DNA of 64,000 nucleotides, from NCBI RefSeq assembly GCF_019059575.1, contig NW_024881669.1:248001-312000 (forward strand), written 5' to 3'. The notes below the pieces were generated by a model. That model was given only the letters and a program-made list of their open reading frames with translations. It had not been told where the DNA came from and made no database searches. The translations under genes and the position numbers were made by a program. Each line of letters starts with the position of its first letter. Positions within the stretch are counted from its first letter, which is position 1. Below are positions 11,701 through 21,326 of the stretch, piece after piece. The stretch comes from Amphibalanus amphitrite. Lineage: Eukaryota > Arthropoda > Thecostraca > Balanomorpha > Balanidae.

Positions 11701-13484
11701 TCCCAGGCCGGCAGCGGACCGCTGAGGCCGGCGGCCGGCCCGGGTCCATCGGCCGGCGGCGCCGGCGCGCCCGTCTCGGTCCCGGTGGCCGGACAGGGCC
11801 TGTCACGCGGCTCCTCATACGGGGCCGAGCGGCCGCTGGCGCTACGAGCGGAGCCGGCAGCGGCCGGCGGTGCAGACGGTGTGACGTCATTAGAGGGTGT
11901 GACGTCACCAGCGGATGTGACGTCAACAGAGACCGTGACGTCATCAGCAGGGCGCGGTGCGTCCTCGACGGACCGGATCTGTGCCGGAAAATCCCTCGGC
12001 AGAATCCCCAGCGCCACACAGTCGAACCAGCTGAGTAGCAGGCCAGTCAGCTCCCTGATGACGAACACGGCAGCGGTGGTCGATCGGTCGCCCAGCTCCA
12101 GAGTAGCCCGGAACGACCCGACACAGGTGAGCGGCTGTTTCCCTACTGCTGAAAATGGCTGGCCGATGCAGGGCTCCAACTGCGCTGGTTCCACGCAGAT
12201 GGAAGACAGGCTGTCTTCGCCGATGACTGTCGCCTCGGCGCCGGAGTCGGCCCGGGCCGGCACGGTGAACACACCAGCCGGCGTAGACAGTCGGACAGTC
12301 ACAGTGGGAGTCGGCCGCGTCGAGATGCCGTTCACGTAGACGTCTCTGATGACACGGCAGATGCGCGGCTCTGACGGCTGCCCCACCGCGGGCCGCGCGC
12401 GCTCCGGTGCTGCGCGCTCGGCGGGGGCAGCGGCGCTCTCGCGCGCCACCTGGGCGCACACCACTGCAAAGTGGCCGCGCTGGCCACACGAGTTGCAGAT
12501 GGCGCTAGTAGCGCGGCACGCCGCCGGGTCTGCGTGGGCGGCCCGCCCGCAGCGGCAGCAGCGCGCGCCGGCCGCGCCCGCGGAGCGCCCGCCAGGTTGG
12601 GCCGCGGGGCGCGCCTGGGGGCGGCGCACGCCGGCCGTACCCGCGGAACGCCCGCCGGGTTGGGCCGCGGGGCGCGCATCGCGCGACCTTGAACGGCGGT
12701 ATGCCGACAGACGGCTCACTGACGCCGTCGGTGAGCGGAGGTCGGAGCAGGTAGCCCGGGCGTTCTCTGACGCACGGCAGATGTCCACCGTCTTCTTGAG
12801 GTCCAGCCCCGGATCCTCCAACAGACGCTTCACCGTCTCCTCGTCCCGCAGGCCACACACAATCTTGTCACGCAGGCGTGAGTCGTAACAGTGTGTGCAA
12901 AAGTCGCAAAATGCCGCGAGCTCCTTCACTTCGCACAGAAACTCCTCAAAATTCTCGCCCTGCTCCTGGACACGGGCGTAGAACGCACGGCGGTCGACCA
13001 GGACACTGCGCTGCTTACGGAGATGACTCTCCATGGCGTCTACCACCGCGGAGAGGGGAGAGTCGTCCGCTATCGTCAGTCCATAGCGCAGCACCCGGTG
13101 CCAATCTTCGTCGAGAAGACTGAGAAGGGCAGCTCTCTGGGCAGTGACGGGCAGCGCGGACGCGCCGGTCAGAAGCATGTACCCGTCCAGCTTCTCCCTC
13201 CATACAGCGAAGTCGCGCAGGGATGTGGAGGACGACAGATGAGGCGCCGGCGTTGCAGCAGCAGGCAGGCGCACGGGCGGGGCGGCAGCCGACGTCCGGG
13301 CGGCTGTCGCCGCCGAGGCATCGTCGGCAGCGACGGTAGCGGGTGGCTGTCGGTCGGCGACCAGTCGCTCCACCATCTGAGTGAGCCGCTCCTCGCGCTG
13401 CGCTGAGTCTCGCTCCCGCTGCGCCGACAGCTCCGCCTGCTGCAGGAGCAGCTGCGTCAGTTTCTCAATGTCACTCATCGTCAC
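8718..13484 (-). CDS. Gag-Pol polyprotein of Ty3/gypsy element 1
   Basis: A 1588-residue continuous polyprotein copies and inserts the element. Gag has an N-terminal heptad-rich helix (residues 1-45), then a retrotransposon gag domain. Two zinc knuckles follow at about 309-343; the second is canonical (CNSCGQRGHFAVVC) and the first has five instead of four residues before its last Cys. Between gag core and knuckles the 13-residue unit ARPAAQPGGRSAG is tandemly duplicated. The aspartic protease active site is DSGA near residue 413. Reverse transcriptase shows the catalytic IVDD box in place of the usual YVDD/YLDD. RNase H follows, then integrase with an HHCC zinc site, the Asp of VSADYF and the Asp of FRSDGGP. 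A Pro/Ala-rich tail ends the protein. Overlapping ORFs on either strand inside this interval are shadows. Confidence 0.95.
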   Translation of the reverse strand: MTMSDIEKLTQLLLQQAELSAQRERDSAQREERLTQMVERLVADRQPPATVAADDASAATAARTSAAAPPVRLPAAATPAPHLSSSTSLRDFAVWREKLDGYMLLTGASALPVTAQRAALLSLLDEDWHRVLRYGLTIADDSPLSAVVDAMESHLRKQRSVLVDRRAFYARVQEQGENFEEFLCEVKELAAFCDFCTHCYDSRLRDKIVCGLRDEETVKRLLEDPGLDLKKTVDICRASENARATCSDLRSPTASVSRLSAYRRSRSRDARPAAQPGGRSAGTAGVRRPQARPAAQPGGRSAGAAGARCCRCGRAAHADPAACRATSAICNSCGQRGHFAVVCAQVARESAAAPAERAAPERARPAVGQPSEPRICRVIRDVYVNGISTRPTPTVTVRLSTPAGVFTVPARADSGAEATVIGEDSLSSICVEPAQLEPCIGQPFSAVGKQPLTCVGSFRATLELGDRSTTAAVFVIRELTGLLLSWFDCVALGILPRDFPAQIRSVEDAPRPADDVTVSVDVTSAGDVTPSNDVTPSAPPAAAGSARSASGRSAPYEEPRDRPCPATGTETGAPAPPADGPGPAAGLSGPLPAWDSDSDPPEAVRAAHAAALVECFPRVFGQDSTLRVMDGGLMTIELRPDACPTSVTAARPIPFAWRAEVKAQLDDLLDRGVIVPVDYPTEWCHPISCVPKNPSGFRLCVDLTGLNRYVNRPTYPCRSPHDAVTSLPAGHRWMSTLDAKMGYFQVPLAESSQDLTCFITPWGRFKFVRCPMGCSASGDEYNRRGDAALGDIPNCVKIVDDILAVAQTYRQHLQQVIDILRRCDDRGITLNPLKFKFAQNEVNFCGYKITPAGYTTDNEKARAIADFPRPENVTDLRSFMGLVNQLSGLTPELADSTQAFRDLLKSRRVWRWTEQHEAAFLHTKIVLSSPPVMAFFDPQLPTVLQTDAAKTRGLGFALLQRHGEDWRVVQYGSRFLTDTESRYAVIELELAAVLWACKKCHVYLAGMPHFDLVVDHRPLVTILNYKQLNSIDNPRLQRMREKLLAYSFTTSWQKGSSHVIPDALSRAPTSDPAADDDGAVDTEDDPLHASVIAALQASTRSEEGAQLAPLVDSTLERVRAAAERDTEYQTLSELILAGFPENRHETPPAVRAYWGVRHQLAIDDGLVVYGARLVIPSALRRGVLEKLHESHQGVDRTKRRARLSVYWPGIDKQIADTVAACAQCRQRLPSHAREPMWQEDGAPTRVFESVSADYFSAGGHTYLVYVDRLSGWPYVTVCPRTASADHLTRQLRLMFSQTGVPTVFRSDGGPQFASGTLRRFLQRWDVRHEMSSPHYPRANGHAEACVKTAKKLVLAASSSGRLDQDQLDRSLLELRNTPRADGRSPAQVLFGHPLRSGVPTHHRAFAPEWQRAADVCEEKAAELQEQAVRCYNKSTRRLSPLKIGSRVDLQDPATGRWNRIGVIVGVGQRRTYLVKTASGKVLWRNRRYLRPYRPLLTEPTPPVAPSAPRPPAAGAPQPPPPPPPPARTAVAAERAVRPAASAPAVCRSSPVRSPQVETAAAALPRRSRRQRRAPGRLRVQWGATSYAE

Positions 13485-13571
13485 AGATCACGGCGCGCTA
13501 TACACTAATTACTGATACACTGATACACCGATCACTGCGCGCACGCACGGAACCATCTACTGACCGCGCCA

Positions 13572-13825
13572 TGTTATGTTCGTGATTCACGGTTCGAGTG
13601 AGAGAGAGCTTAAGAGAAACGCGATTTATTTACTGCCGGTGCGAATGGGCCGAGAGAGTCCTCCAAAACTAAACAAGTATGGCCAGCGCCACGCCTAGTC
13701 GCCCGCGCCAGTCATGCCGCTTGGCGCGCACGATCAGCTGAGCGTCGGCAGGGGCGCTCCCAGGCACACAGAGGTGGGGCCGCAGAGGCGGTCCAAGTAC
13801 ACACCCCCTATACCCGAACACAACA
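13572..13825 (-). repeat. 5' LTR of gypsy element 1
   Basis: A 254-bp repeat that looks identical to 8397-8650. In the minus orientation it precedes the gag-pol ORF and should carry the element's promoter. The primer-binding site abuts it on its low-coordinate side. Confidence 0.93.
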
Positions 13826-13897
13826 TTAGGTAAAAACAGAAGCTTCTTATCCTAGGAAAAATAAAATGGGAAATCTTTCAAAGGTGGCACACTACCT

Positions 13898-14600
13898 TTA
13901 ACCCTCACCGGACCTTCAGGTTTTCTGAATACCGAGGGGGCGTTGGGGATTGGAAGTGAGGAAACAACCCCCTTCGCCGAATCGCCCCTAATTGAGCTAG
14001 AGCCTCACGAAAGAAACGATCGTGTGCGTCGTTACGAAATGCAGCGATTAGTCTCCAATTTAAGGACCAGGGTCAGCCGATGACTTCGGAGGTCAGGTCA
14101 AGTGGCCCAAGGCACAGGTTCGGTTTTTTGGTAAATAACTCCGCTAAAAATGATCGCAGATCCGCGATTTTAGCAGCATCGTGTTTGTCTAGCTCAGGCG
14201 TGTCGAATGGTATACTTTTTCTTCGGGTGAGATCAACTTAACACTCGCCCGTAAAGGGGGGGGGGGTCGAACGGACCCCCTCCCTCGGTTTTTCGCGAAT
14301 AACTCGCGTAAAAAGCGACCGATCGCGACGAAACTTTCAGTACCTCGCGTTAATCAATTTTACACCCACCTTGAAATTGTCATGACCCTGACCTTAATGA
14401 CCTTTGACCTGTGACCTACTTTTCGAGACCATATTTGGCCGGAATCGCGATTCGGCGTATGTCGGCTCGCATTAGCGGCGCGTTTGCAGTCTTTTCGTGG
14501 TTTTAAGCGTTCAAACATGGGATGTGATGTTGCTTCCATGCATTAGGGTGGGTGTCAAGGTCACCGGAAAGTCAGGTCAGGTCATTGACCTTTGATGACC
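13898..14600. repeat. AGGTCA-rich repeat, degraded
   Basis: It begins TTAACCCTCACCGG, like the ends of the TTAA-flanked family. It has a G-run/C-run hairpin at about 14256-14284 and TGACCT words near 14085-14095, 14386-14415 and 14560-14600. The right-hand inverted end could not be located, so the boundary is approximate and the copy is probably truncated. A further TGACCT-rich piece lies at 15405-15495. Confidence 0.5.
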
Positions 14601-14903
14601 TCGGTTAAAAAGTTAATTAACAATTTTAATTAGGATAGTTTAATTCAAGTGGGTATAATCCGACTTGACAATTTACTAGGAGGGTTTTGCAGCGCTATTA
14701 GTTCGGCATGTAATTAGAAATCATTGCTAATTTCGATCCGGATATCGTTATTCAATGCTGGCCTTCGCGTCCTCAGAAAAGTTGTTTATAGTCATGAAGG
14801 CTTGCATTGACCCATACTTTCCATTTTTCAGCACCATTATTCGCCGTAGTTGACCAGGTGTTTTCTTCAGCTCTCCCCTGAATCCTTTGGCTTAGACCTG
14901 GCG

Positions 14904-15777
14904 TAGGGGAGAGTGGGGTAATTTGGCCGCTTTTTTTAGAAAACGATATAACTTAAAATTGACGACACATTTCTGCATTTTCTCAACGTTGGCAGGTGTC
15001 GCATTCATTTTACTTTACTGGACAGTGAACTTGAAATGATAGAGTAATTACTTATATTGAAATTGTGACGTATTACAAAGGTCTGCAAGGCGGCCAAATT
15101 GCCCCACTCAGCAGGGTTATTTGGCCGGGGGTGTGGGGCAATTTGGCCGGTGTTAGTTTGCGGTCGAGATTTTCTGTTATATTGCGAGTCAGCTTCAGAT
15201 TCAGCAATGACGTGTGTCCTATGACGCATTTGCCACATTTTGGAAGTTGGCTCAGGGGTCACAGGAGTCAAAATAGCCAAATTAGCGGCTCTAGATGCGA
15301 TCACAGTTTTTTACGAATAACTTTTGAAGTAATCAAGCTAGGCCAAAACTTCGAGTACCATCGTAATTCTCTCGTCAGTCCGCATCGAAAGATATATGTG
15401 TTGACCTTGTGAAGTCAAGGTCAAAGGTTGACCTCAGGTCATGTTGCATCAGGTCGCTTGACCTCAAGGTCACGTGATTTCAAGGTCATCATGCATATCA
15501 TTCGATGCGCCTTGGCGAGATGAACAGAATGAGACCATTTGTGCGGCTGTACCATTTTTATGTAAGGATTTATTAGCAAAAAACGTTTGGTAACCTTTGA
15601 TGACGTCACATGCTCTTACAGTTGACCAATCGGAAGTAAGGCATCAAAGAAGTCAAAGTTGGTCATGAATCATGTCATTTATGGTACAATTGACCATGAA
15701 AACTCGGCCGTCCCAGCATAGTGACCATGAGCGCACCGGCCAAATTGCCCCGCTAGTCCCGGCCAAATTACCCCATA
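14904..15777. mobile_element. GGGG-ended element 2 (private word GGGGTAATTTGGCC)
   Basis: The left end is TAGGGGAGAGTGGGGTAATT at 14904. The right side carries inverted copies of the subterminal word (about 15739-15776) but lacks the outer CCCCTA, so that end is eroded. The word GGGGNAATTTGGCC also recurs near 15090-15150 in both orientations. AGGTCA-rich sequence like that of element copy 1 occupies about 15280-15700, probably as a nested insertion. There is no ORF of note. Confidence 0.6.
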
Positions 15778-16534
15778 TTGCCATTCTGAAAATTATTTTT
15801 GTCTATAAAGCCATCACGGCTTTACGGAATTAGATAAAATTGCTCTTGGAACCGCTGAACACCCCCAAGAATGGCGCTATAATGTCTGAATTCGTTTTTA
15901 GCCCAAACACTACATGTTATACAACTTTGTAAACAGAAGTAAAAGTTACCATTTTCTAATGAAATTAACGTTTTATTAATTTTGAATAAAACTACGAGGG
16001 GCAAAGTTTTGGCGACGGTACATTCTTTTTAGACATACTGTACCTCGTCAGTGGTAGTAGTCAGAAAAAGAGCGGACTGTCACTGGTCGGCAGCGGAACG
16101 CCTGTCTCCACTCCAGTCCTCCCCACTTCCCAACGTACGGGAAACACCGGCTGGGGATACCCAATTCCAAAAACAACCTGTGATCTTTTTTCACAATAGC
16201 TCAGGAATAACGAAAGTTTTAAAATTAGCGGGCAATTTCAGGTAATTCAGAGTTTCATGTCGCTGGTTGACTGTTGTCTGTTGGTCCGCTCAATCACTCT
16301 GGCTAATTAGACACGATGATGACGGATGGCAGACGCGACAATGAAACTATGCATTTGGTGTGCTGCTGCGGTCGATCCGTGAACTCCTCAACGGCGTGGT
16401 TTTTGGCCGGTAGGGAAGAGTTAAGACCTAGTAGATGTAACGTAAGTTGCAGATACATTAGGCTCTCCGCAGTTTCCAGTGGGGTCGCTAGAATGCAATA
16501 ATGCACAAACAGATGCTGATTATGTAAGGATATA
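15778..16534. other. Intergenic, no gene recognised
   Basis: AT-rich non-repetitive DNA with no supported exon, RNA gene or regulatory signal. Confidence 0.4.
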
Positions 16535-16763
16535 TTTGTGTTATTAGGTTATCGGTGGAGCCAGCAAATAACTGAATGAAAATTCTTTTATTGACGTTTC
16601 GGTTCCAAGCAACCTTCGTCAGAATAACAAGTTAAAATGTAAACATACGTATCGTTTACATCTTAACTTGTAATTCTGACAAAGGTTGCTTGGAGCCGAA
16701 ACGTCAATAAAAGAATTGTCATTCAGTTATTTGCTGGCTCCGCCGATAACCTAATAACACAAA
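16535..16763. repeat. Long hairpin repeat, probably Penelope-related
   Basis: Two arms of about 105 bp face each other around a short spacer near 16635-16645. Both arms contain a hammerhead-ribozyme-like core: CTGACGA then a 4-bp stem, then GAAACGTC, on the minus strand at 16593-16622; and a mutated CTGACAA version on the plus strand at 16676-16704. The CGAAACGTCAATAAA signature is common at ends of Penelope-like elements, some of which are known to carry hammerhead motifs. Origin from such an element is inference. Confidence 0.6.
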
Positions 16764-19700
16764 AATGCGCAAACAACTTGTCGACCCGTAGAAGATAAGA
16801 ATGGACGAAAATTCAATATCCCGTCTTGTTATTGGTGTGTTGGCAACTCCCGCGGCGGAGTTTTCATGTGGTGCCACTCCTGCCGTGTCGGCTGCTGAGG
16901 CATGCCGATCTAATAATGAGCGAGCCCCCCGGGTGGAACAGGCTCCTCCATGGAGCGGCGCCGCGCCAGCCTTCCCCGTATCGGCTGGGCAGCTACGGCG
17001 AACGAGTCGCATGCCGTGACAAAACGATCCAGTATTAGGCGGTATTGGCGTTTGGTGGAATGTCGCTGGCGTGACCGACCGGTCCTAAATCGCAGAACTG
17101 GACCAATTACCAGCGTAACAAAGTCCACCCACTTCGTATCAGTTATTGATGCTGTCAGCGTAGACCTTCGTGGAGCTGTAATGTCTGGCATAGCGTCGGG
17201 TCGTCCAGTCGAGGCCTCCTCTCGTAATCCGTGTCCTACCGCGGTGCTCCCGCCCACCGCGCGCGGTGTGTCCGAGTGACGACAGACCGCCGCGCCGGTC
17301 TCATATGTTCTGATTACACCTGCCCCCGCGGCGCCGGCAGACTCCCGGCTCTGCTCGGCGGGCGCCGCCGCGGGCTGCCCGGCGGGCGCCGCCGCGGACC
17401 TGCCCGGCCGGCCGCCGCGGGCAGTCGCCGTAGCCCGGCAGCGGCCTGGCTCAAACAAACCGCGGTCCATACCGCCCCGGGCGGGGACGCGGAGTGACGG
17501 CCTGCTTACACATTCCATTACCGGGGATGTCTGGCCGCTGCCGGAGCGCTGTTTTTGCGCGGGGACCTTTCGACTGACATTTGAGTAAAAAGCAGATCGA
17601 GCTCCCGCTGCGTGGCGTTTTTGCGACACATGACATACGAGCGGCGATTGGGACATGATCGAACGTCTTGTCGGTGTCGTAAGCAATCTGCACATGATAT
17701 TGTATGGCAATACGGCCCAAAATATGGGCCGTATAAGGCCGTATAATCCTCTGTCCATAATATTATCATGCTACGACGATTTGTTGACCAGTAAGTACAC
17801 GGGCACCATTAAACAAGCCTACTATATAAAGCAAGAGAAATCAATAAAATGCGGCAAAATTAACGTTTGATAGTTAGCTATCGCAATTCTATTGACAATT
17901 ATCATTTATAATCAATTATAATTAATTGATAATTTATTTGATACTGACACGCTTACATTAAGTGTAGTGTGCATACATACTGTGAAAGATATACTTAATG
18001 ACATACAGTCACGTCATGCAGTTCCCATAAAACGAAAAGTCAAGGTTTCCGTCTGTCACGCAGGTCGTAAACGTACGTTATTTGAAATACTGCTCTGTGC
18101 TCAGCGTTGAGAATGTCGCGCAACTTCCGTTTGGGTCGGGCTGGAAAGGCGCTTGGTCGCCGTAACCGGTCGTGCGCTGGTGCGCTGGTAGATTCCGGTT
18201 GCAATGCTGACCGATGACTAAGAAATGCCAATTGCAATCTGGCGTGAGGTCGGACAAATGACTGATTTATGTCCTGGTGTCTGCGTGCGTTACTGTCCCG
18301 ATCAGCGATTATTGTTTGAGCCTGCTAATGTCCTAGCTCATGATCTACATACATAGTGTCCTCGTCGGCCACTCTGATTAGCCTTCCGTCGGCTGGCTTG
18401 GCACTAATCCCTTACCAGTTTAAAAGTCCAACTTCCCTAGTCCTTTGTCCTACAATAAATATCGGTTGTTATTGGACGGGGGACCATCGTATGATATCGG
18501 GCGTTTCCAGTACGGGGTCCGAAGCCCTGCTCTCTGCAGAGGGACGGGGGCGCATTGGGCGCCCGTCCGTCTGGCTGTGTGACCGGGTTCACCTGCTGCG
18601 GCCCGGTCCCTGGGCCGGTCCCCTCCCGGCTGGCCGTAATGGCCGTGAAGGAGCGGCGCGCGGGGCGACTGGGAGCCGACCAGCTGCCGCCGCCGCCCCC
18701 GCCGCCGCCGCCGCCGTGCACTTGTTCCCCGGCCGACAGCAGAGAGACGGGATGAGTGGGAGCAGCTGCTGGTGAAATCGGCGCTCTGCAGGGCTCGGTC
18801 GGAGAGCGGCCACCACTGACAAAGGAGGACGGGACGGGCGGACAGGGCTCACAGACAGCAGCTGCACGGCGCTCCCGATCACGGTTTAACTCCGCGCTGA
18901 CCGGCAGCGACCGATCCATTATTCAGGCCTCAGCTCTTGCTCTCGGCCTCCCTGGCCTAGAACAAGAACCGAGCGTGTCTGAATGAACCTGTTCAGCGTA
19001 CAGTTCGATTGCCACAGTGCGCGGTGCTGTCCAGAGTGAATTGTGCCGAGTGACGGGACGTTGTTTTCTGTGTGTTTCAGAGCCGACCACCGACCACCAA
19101 CCACCGGCCGCTGGGTGTCGCCGCTCCGTAGGACTTTCACCAGAGCGCTGATGTGTTCCCCCTCAAAATGTCTGTCAACCACCGGTGTCCACCGTCCCCT
19201 CCCCTCTCCCCCTCTCCTGGGCAATCATTCCATTATTTCCATGTTAAAGTCGGGTGCGCGCTGCTGAGGGCGCCGTGTTGGCTGTTGAGTGGCGTGCCGC
19301 CGCCGCGGGTCTGTGCGGCTCGGCTGTCCGAGCCCCGTGTGACCGGACTGGGCCGGGCGCGGGTGTGCTGTGGTGTGGTCGGGCCGACTGAGCGGCCGCC
19401 CTGTGAACGGACTGGAAGTGGACACGGCCGGGCCCGGGGGGCTCCCGGCCAGCTCTGCGCTGCTCTGTCTCCGTCCCGAGCGGCCCCAATCACCGCCGTC
19501 ACCTACCGTCGTCCCGTCCTATCTCAGCGACTAATACATATTTTTCAAGTCGGCCCGCTGTCTGTGCTGTGAGCGCTCATAGCGTGTGTGTAACCAACGG
19601 GTGTCAGCATTGAGCAGTGATTGTTCGGAGCTCAGCGAAACCCACAGCGGAAGGGGGAGCGGCGAGCAGAGTTTACCCAGCGTGCCGTGGCCGCCGCCAC

Positions 19701-20317
19701 CACCGCGGCCGGCGGCACCGACGGCCACGTGTCAGTTCCCACCGGCCGCCGCCGGCTCATTTGCATATGACTGGGCGGCTAACTGTTTTGGCCGGCGGCG
19801 GCTTTGTGACTGAGCGATGGGCCACCGCGGCGCAACACGGGGCGACACGGCGCCGCCTGTTATCCGCGCCGCTGATGGCTGATTCAATTAAACGCCGCCG
19901 GTCCCAGCGACACGTCACGTCCACCTGCCGCGGGGCCAGCCGGACGGGACGGCAGACGGCCGCCGCAGACAGGTCGATGGGCCCGGGCTGAACATCACGC
20001 AACACAGGTTCACGGGGACCGCCTTATAGAATAGACCGGCACCGCCTACGGGAGGACTGTAAATTGGTAGTTCGGCTATCAATGACCACTAAAGCAATAA
20101 ACGGGGCGTGCCAGTGAATGATACCGTCAATTATGTCTGTCGCTCTTTAAACTATAAATACGAGACCGGGCGGAGTTGGCCCGAGTCGCCACAGGGATGC
20201 TAGGAATTTATCGAAGATTGGTCGATCATACTATCTTAAGCGGATTCATGGAAACCCGGTAGATGGCTAGGTTGCCTTTTACGCAGTACCGACGTAATCT
20301 TTTTTTTAATCTTGCTA
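16764..20317. other. CpG-rich region without recognisable coding sequence
   Basis: Very GC-rich blocks at about 17300-17500 and 18480-20000 are free of the repeats that fill the rest of the window. Between them lies AT-rich sequence. Open frames here, including a 282-codon frame on the minus strand at 16910-17758, show no domain and have the low-complexity Ala/Arg/Pro content expected of GC-rich noncoding DNA. A Pou-type octamer ATTTGCATAT occurs at 19759-19768 and a TCAATTAA homeobox-type word near 19883. A promoter or enhancer role is possible but unproven. Unseen exons of an unknown gene cannot be excluded. Confidence 0.35.
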
Positions 20318-21044
20318 TAGGGGAAGTTGGGGCAATGCCGGAGTTGGGGCAAAGCCGAAATTCGAGATATTTCGAAAACCGTAAGACATGGATGCCACCT
20401 GTCAGTGATGCTCTGAAGCTTAAGTGACTACAATTATCGCATGTTTGTTACGAGTCGTCATTCGGAATACTTCGGCTGTGAGGGCACCAAGAGCGTTTTC
20501 AAGGTACGCGTTCCTTGTACTGCATGCGCCTTTGAAGCTGCATTTCTTACTCATTATGCTACCGTTTGTCTGGCCAATTCGGTCAAGTAATCTTCAGCAT
20601 GTCTTTGCATAAGTGTGCTGCCTATTTGAAATTTATACGGCACGTTGAAAAGTTATGGGCCTGCAAATGAAAGTATGGCTGGCTGGGGTAATGCCGAATA
20701 CGTGCAATTACGCACGTTAAAGCACGCTACGTGGACTTTACTGCTGTAGAATAGCAACGCGAATTTTTAGTCACACAAATTACACTTTCAAGTTTCAACC
20801 GACACAACGGCCTGTTACCTATAAGGAATTATTTACCTGGCATTTTCTTATTATATCACACAATTATAACTTCCACTGTGCACCGCGTCCTCAAGCTCTT
20901 AAAACGCGTGTCAGCTTTGTTAAATTCTGGATAAAGTTTGAGCTAAAGTGGCAAAACATCAATGTCGGCATTCCCCGAAGATCATTTCTCCCATTTTCGG
21001 CTTTCCCCGCAGTCCGGGGCAACGCCGAAAAAGTCACTTCTTTG

Positions 21045-21290
21045 ATATTTTTAGTTTGTGCGTGTAAAGTCCGTGCCGAGCTCCTTGCTGTATTGGGTCC
21101 AGCTGCAGACTGCCGCGCGGCCGGCCGACCGGCCGCCGCGCCAGGCCACACAAAACCGCCCGAGGCACATGCGCCGCGACACGCAGGGACGGACACCGCG
21201 CAGGGACGGATACAGGGACGGCCGATAAGGGAGGCGCAGCGGCGCACTCAGGCCACAGGTGGGGGGAGGCGTGAACCATAGTTCACTACA
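21045..21290 (-). repeat. Probable 3' LTR of gypsy element 2
   Basis: On the minus strand a polypurine tract (GAGGGGGCA, about 21292-21300) is followed by sequence starting TGTAGTGAACTATGG at 21290, as expected for the start of a 3' LTR. It runs through GC-rich sequence to about 21045. The end is uncertain because no matching 5' LTR is present for comparison. Confidence 0.5.
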
Positions 21291-21326
21291 CTGCCCCCTC
21301 ACAAAACACAAGTAATATGAACAGAG

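Larger units (their letters stand above)
8397..13825 (-). mobile_element. Complete Ty3/gypsy LTR retrotransposon
   Basis: Two 254-bp LTRs (8397-8650 and 13572-13825) start TG and end CA on the plus strand and look identical base for base by eye. The 5-bp duplication TTAGG flanks them (8392-8396 and 13826-13830), as expected for gypsy integrase. On the minus strand the primer-binding site follows the upstream LTR (TGGCGCGGTCAG, about 13560-13571). A polypurine tract GAGGGGGGA precedes the downstream LTR (8651-8659). A single uninterrupted gag-pol ORF lies between. Identical LTRs, target duplication and an open ORF together indicate a recent insertion, potentially still competent. Confidence 0.95.
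7603..13901. mobile_element. TTAA-ended element interrupted by a gypsy insertion
   Basis: The left end TTAAAGGTAGTGTGCCA (7603) is matched in inverted form by TGGCACACTACCTTTAA ending at 13901. Without the gypsy element and its 5-bp target duplication, the element is about 0.87 kb. No transposase is visible. The TTAA at its right end is shared with the start of an AGGTCA-rich repeat beginning CCCTCACCGG. The boundary is supported by a single pair of 17-bp repeats, so this is a moderately confident call. Confidence 0.6.

Noticed and set aside
9621-12888. Many 100-185 codon open frames on the plus strand within gypsy element 1
   Set aside because: They are shadows of the 1588-codon gag-pol frame in GC-rich DNA.
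16910-17758. 282-codon open frame on the minus strand
   Set aside because: Low-complexity Ala/Arg content across a CpG-rich block, no domain and no splice or promoter context. Kept only as part of a noncoding region.
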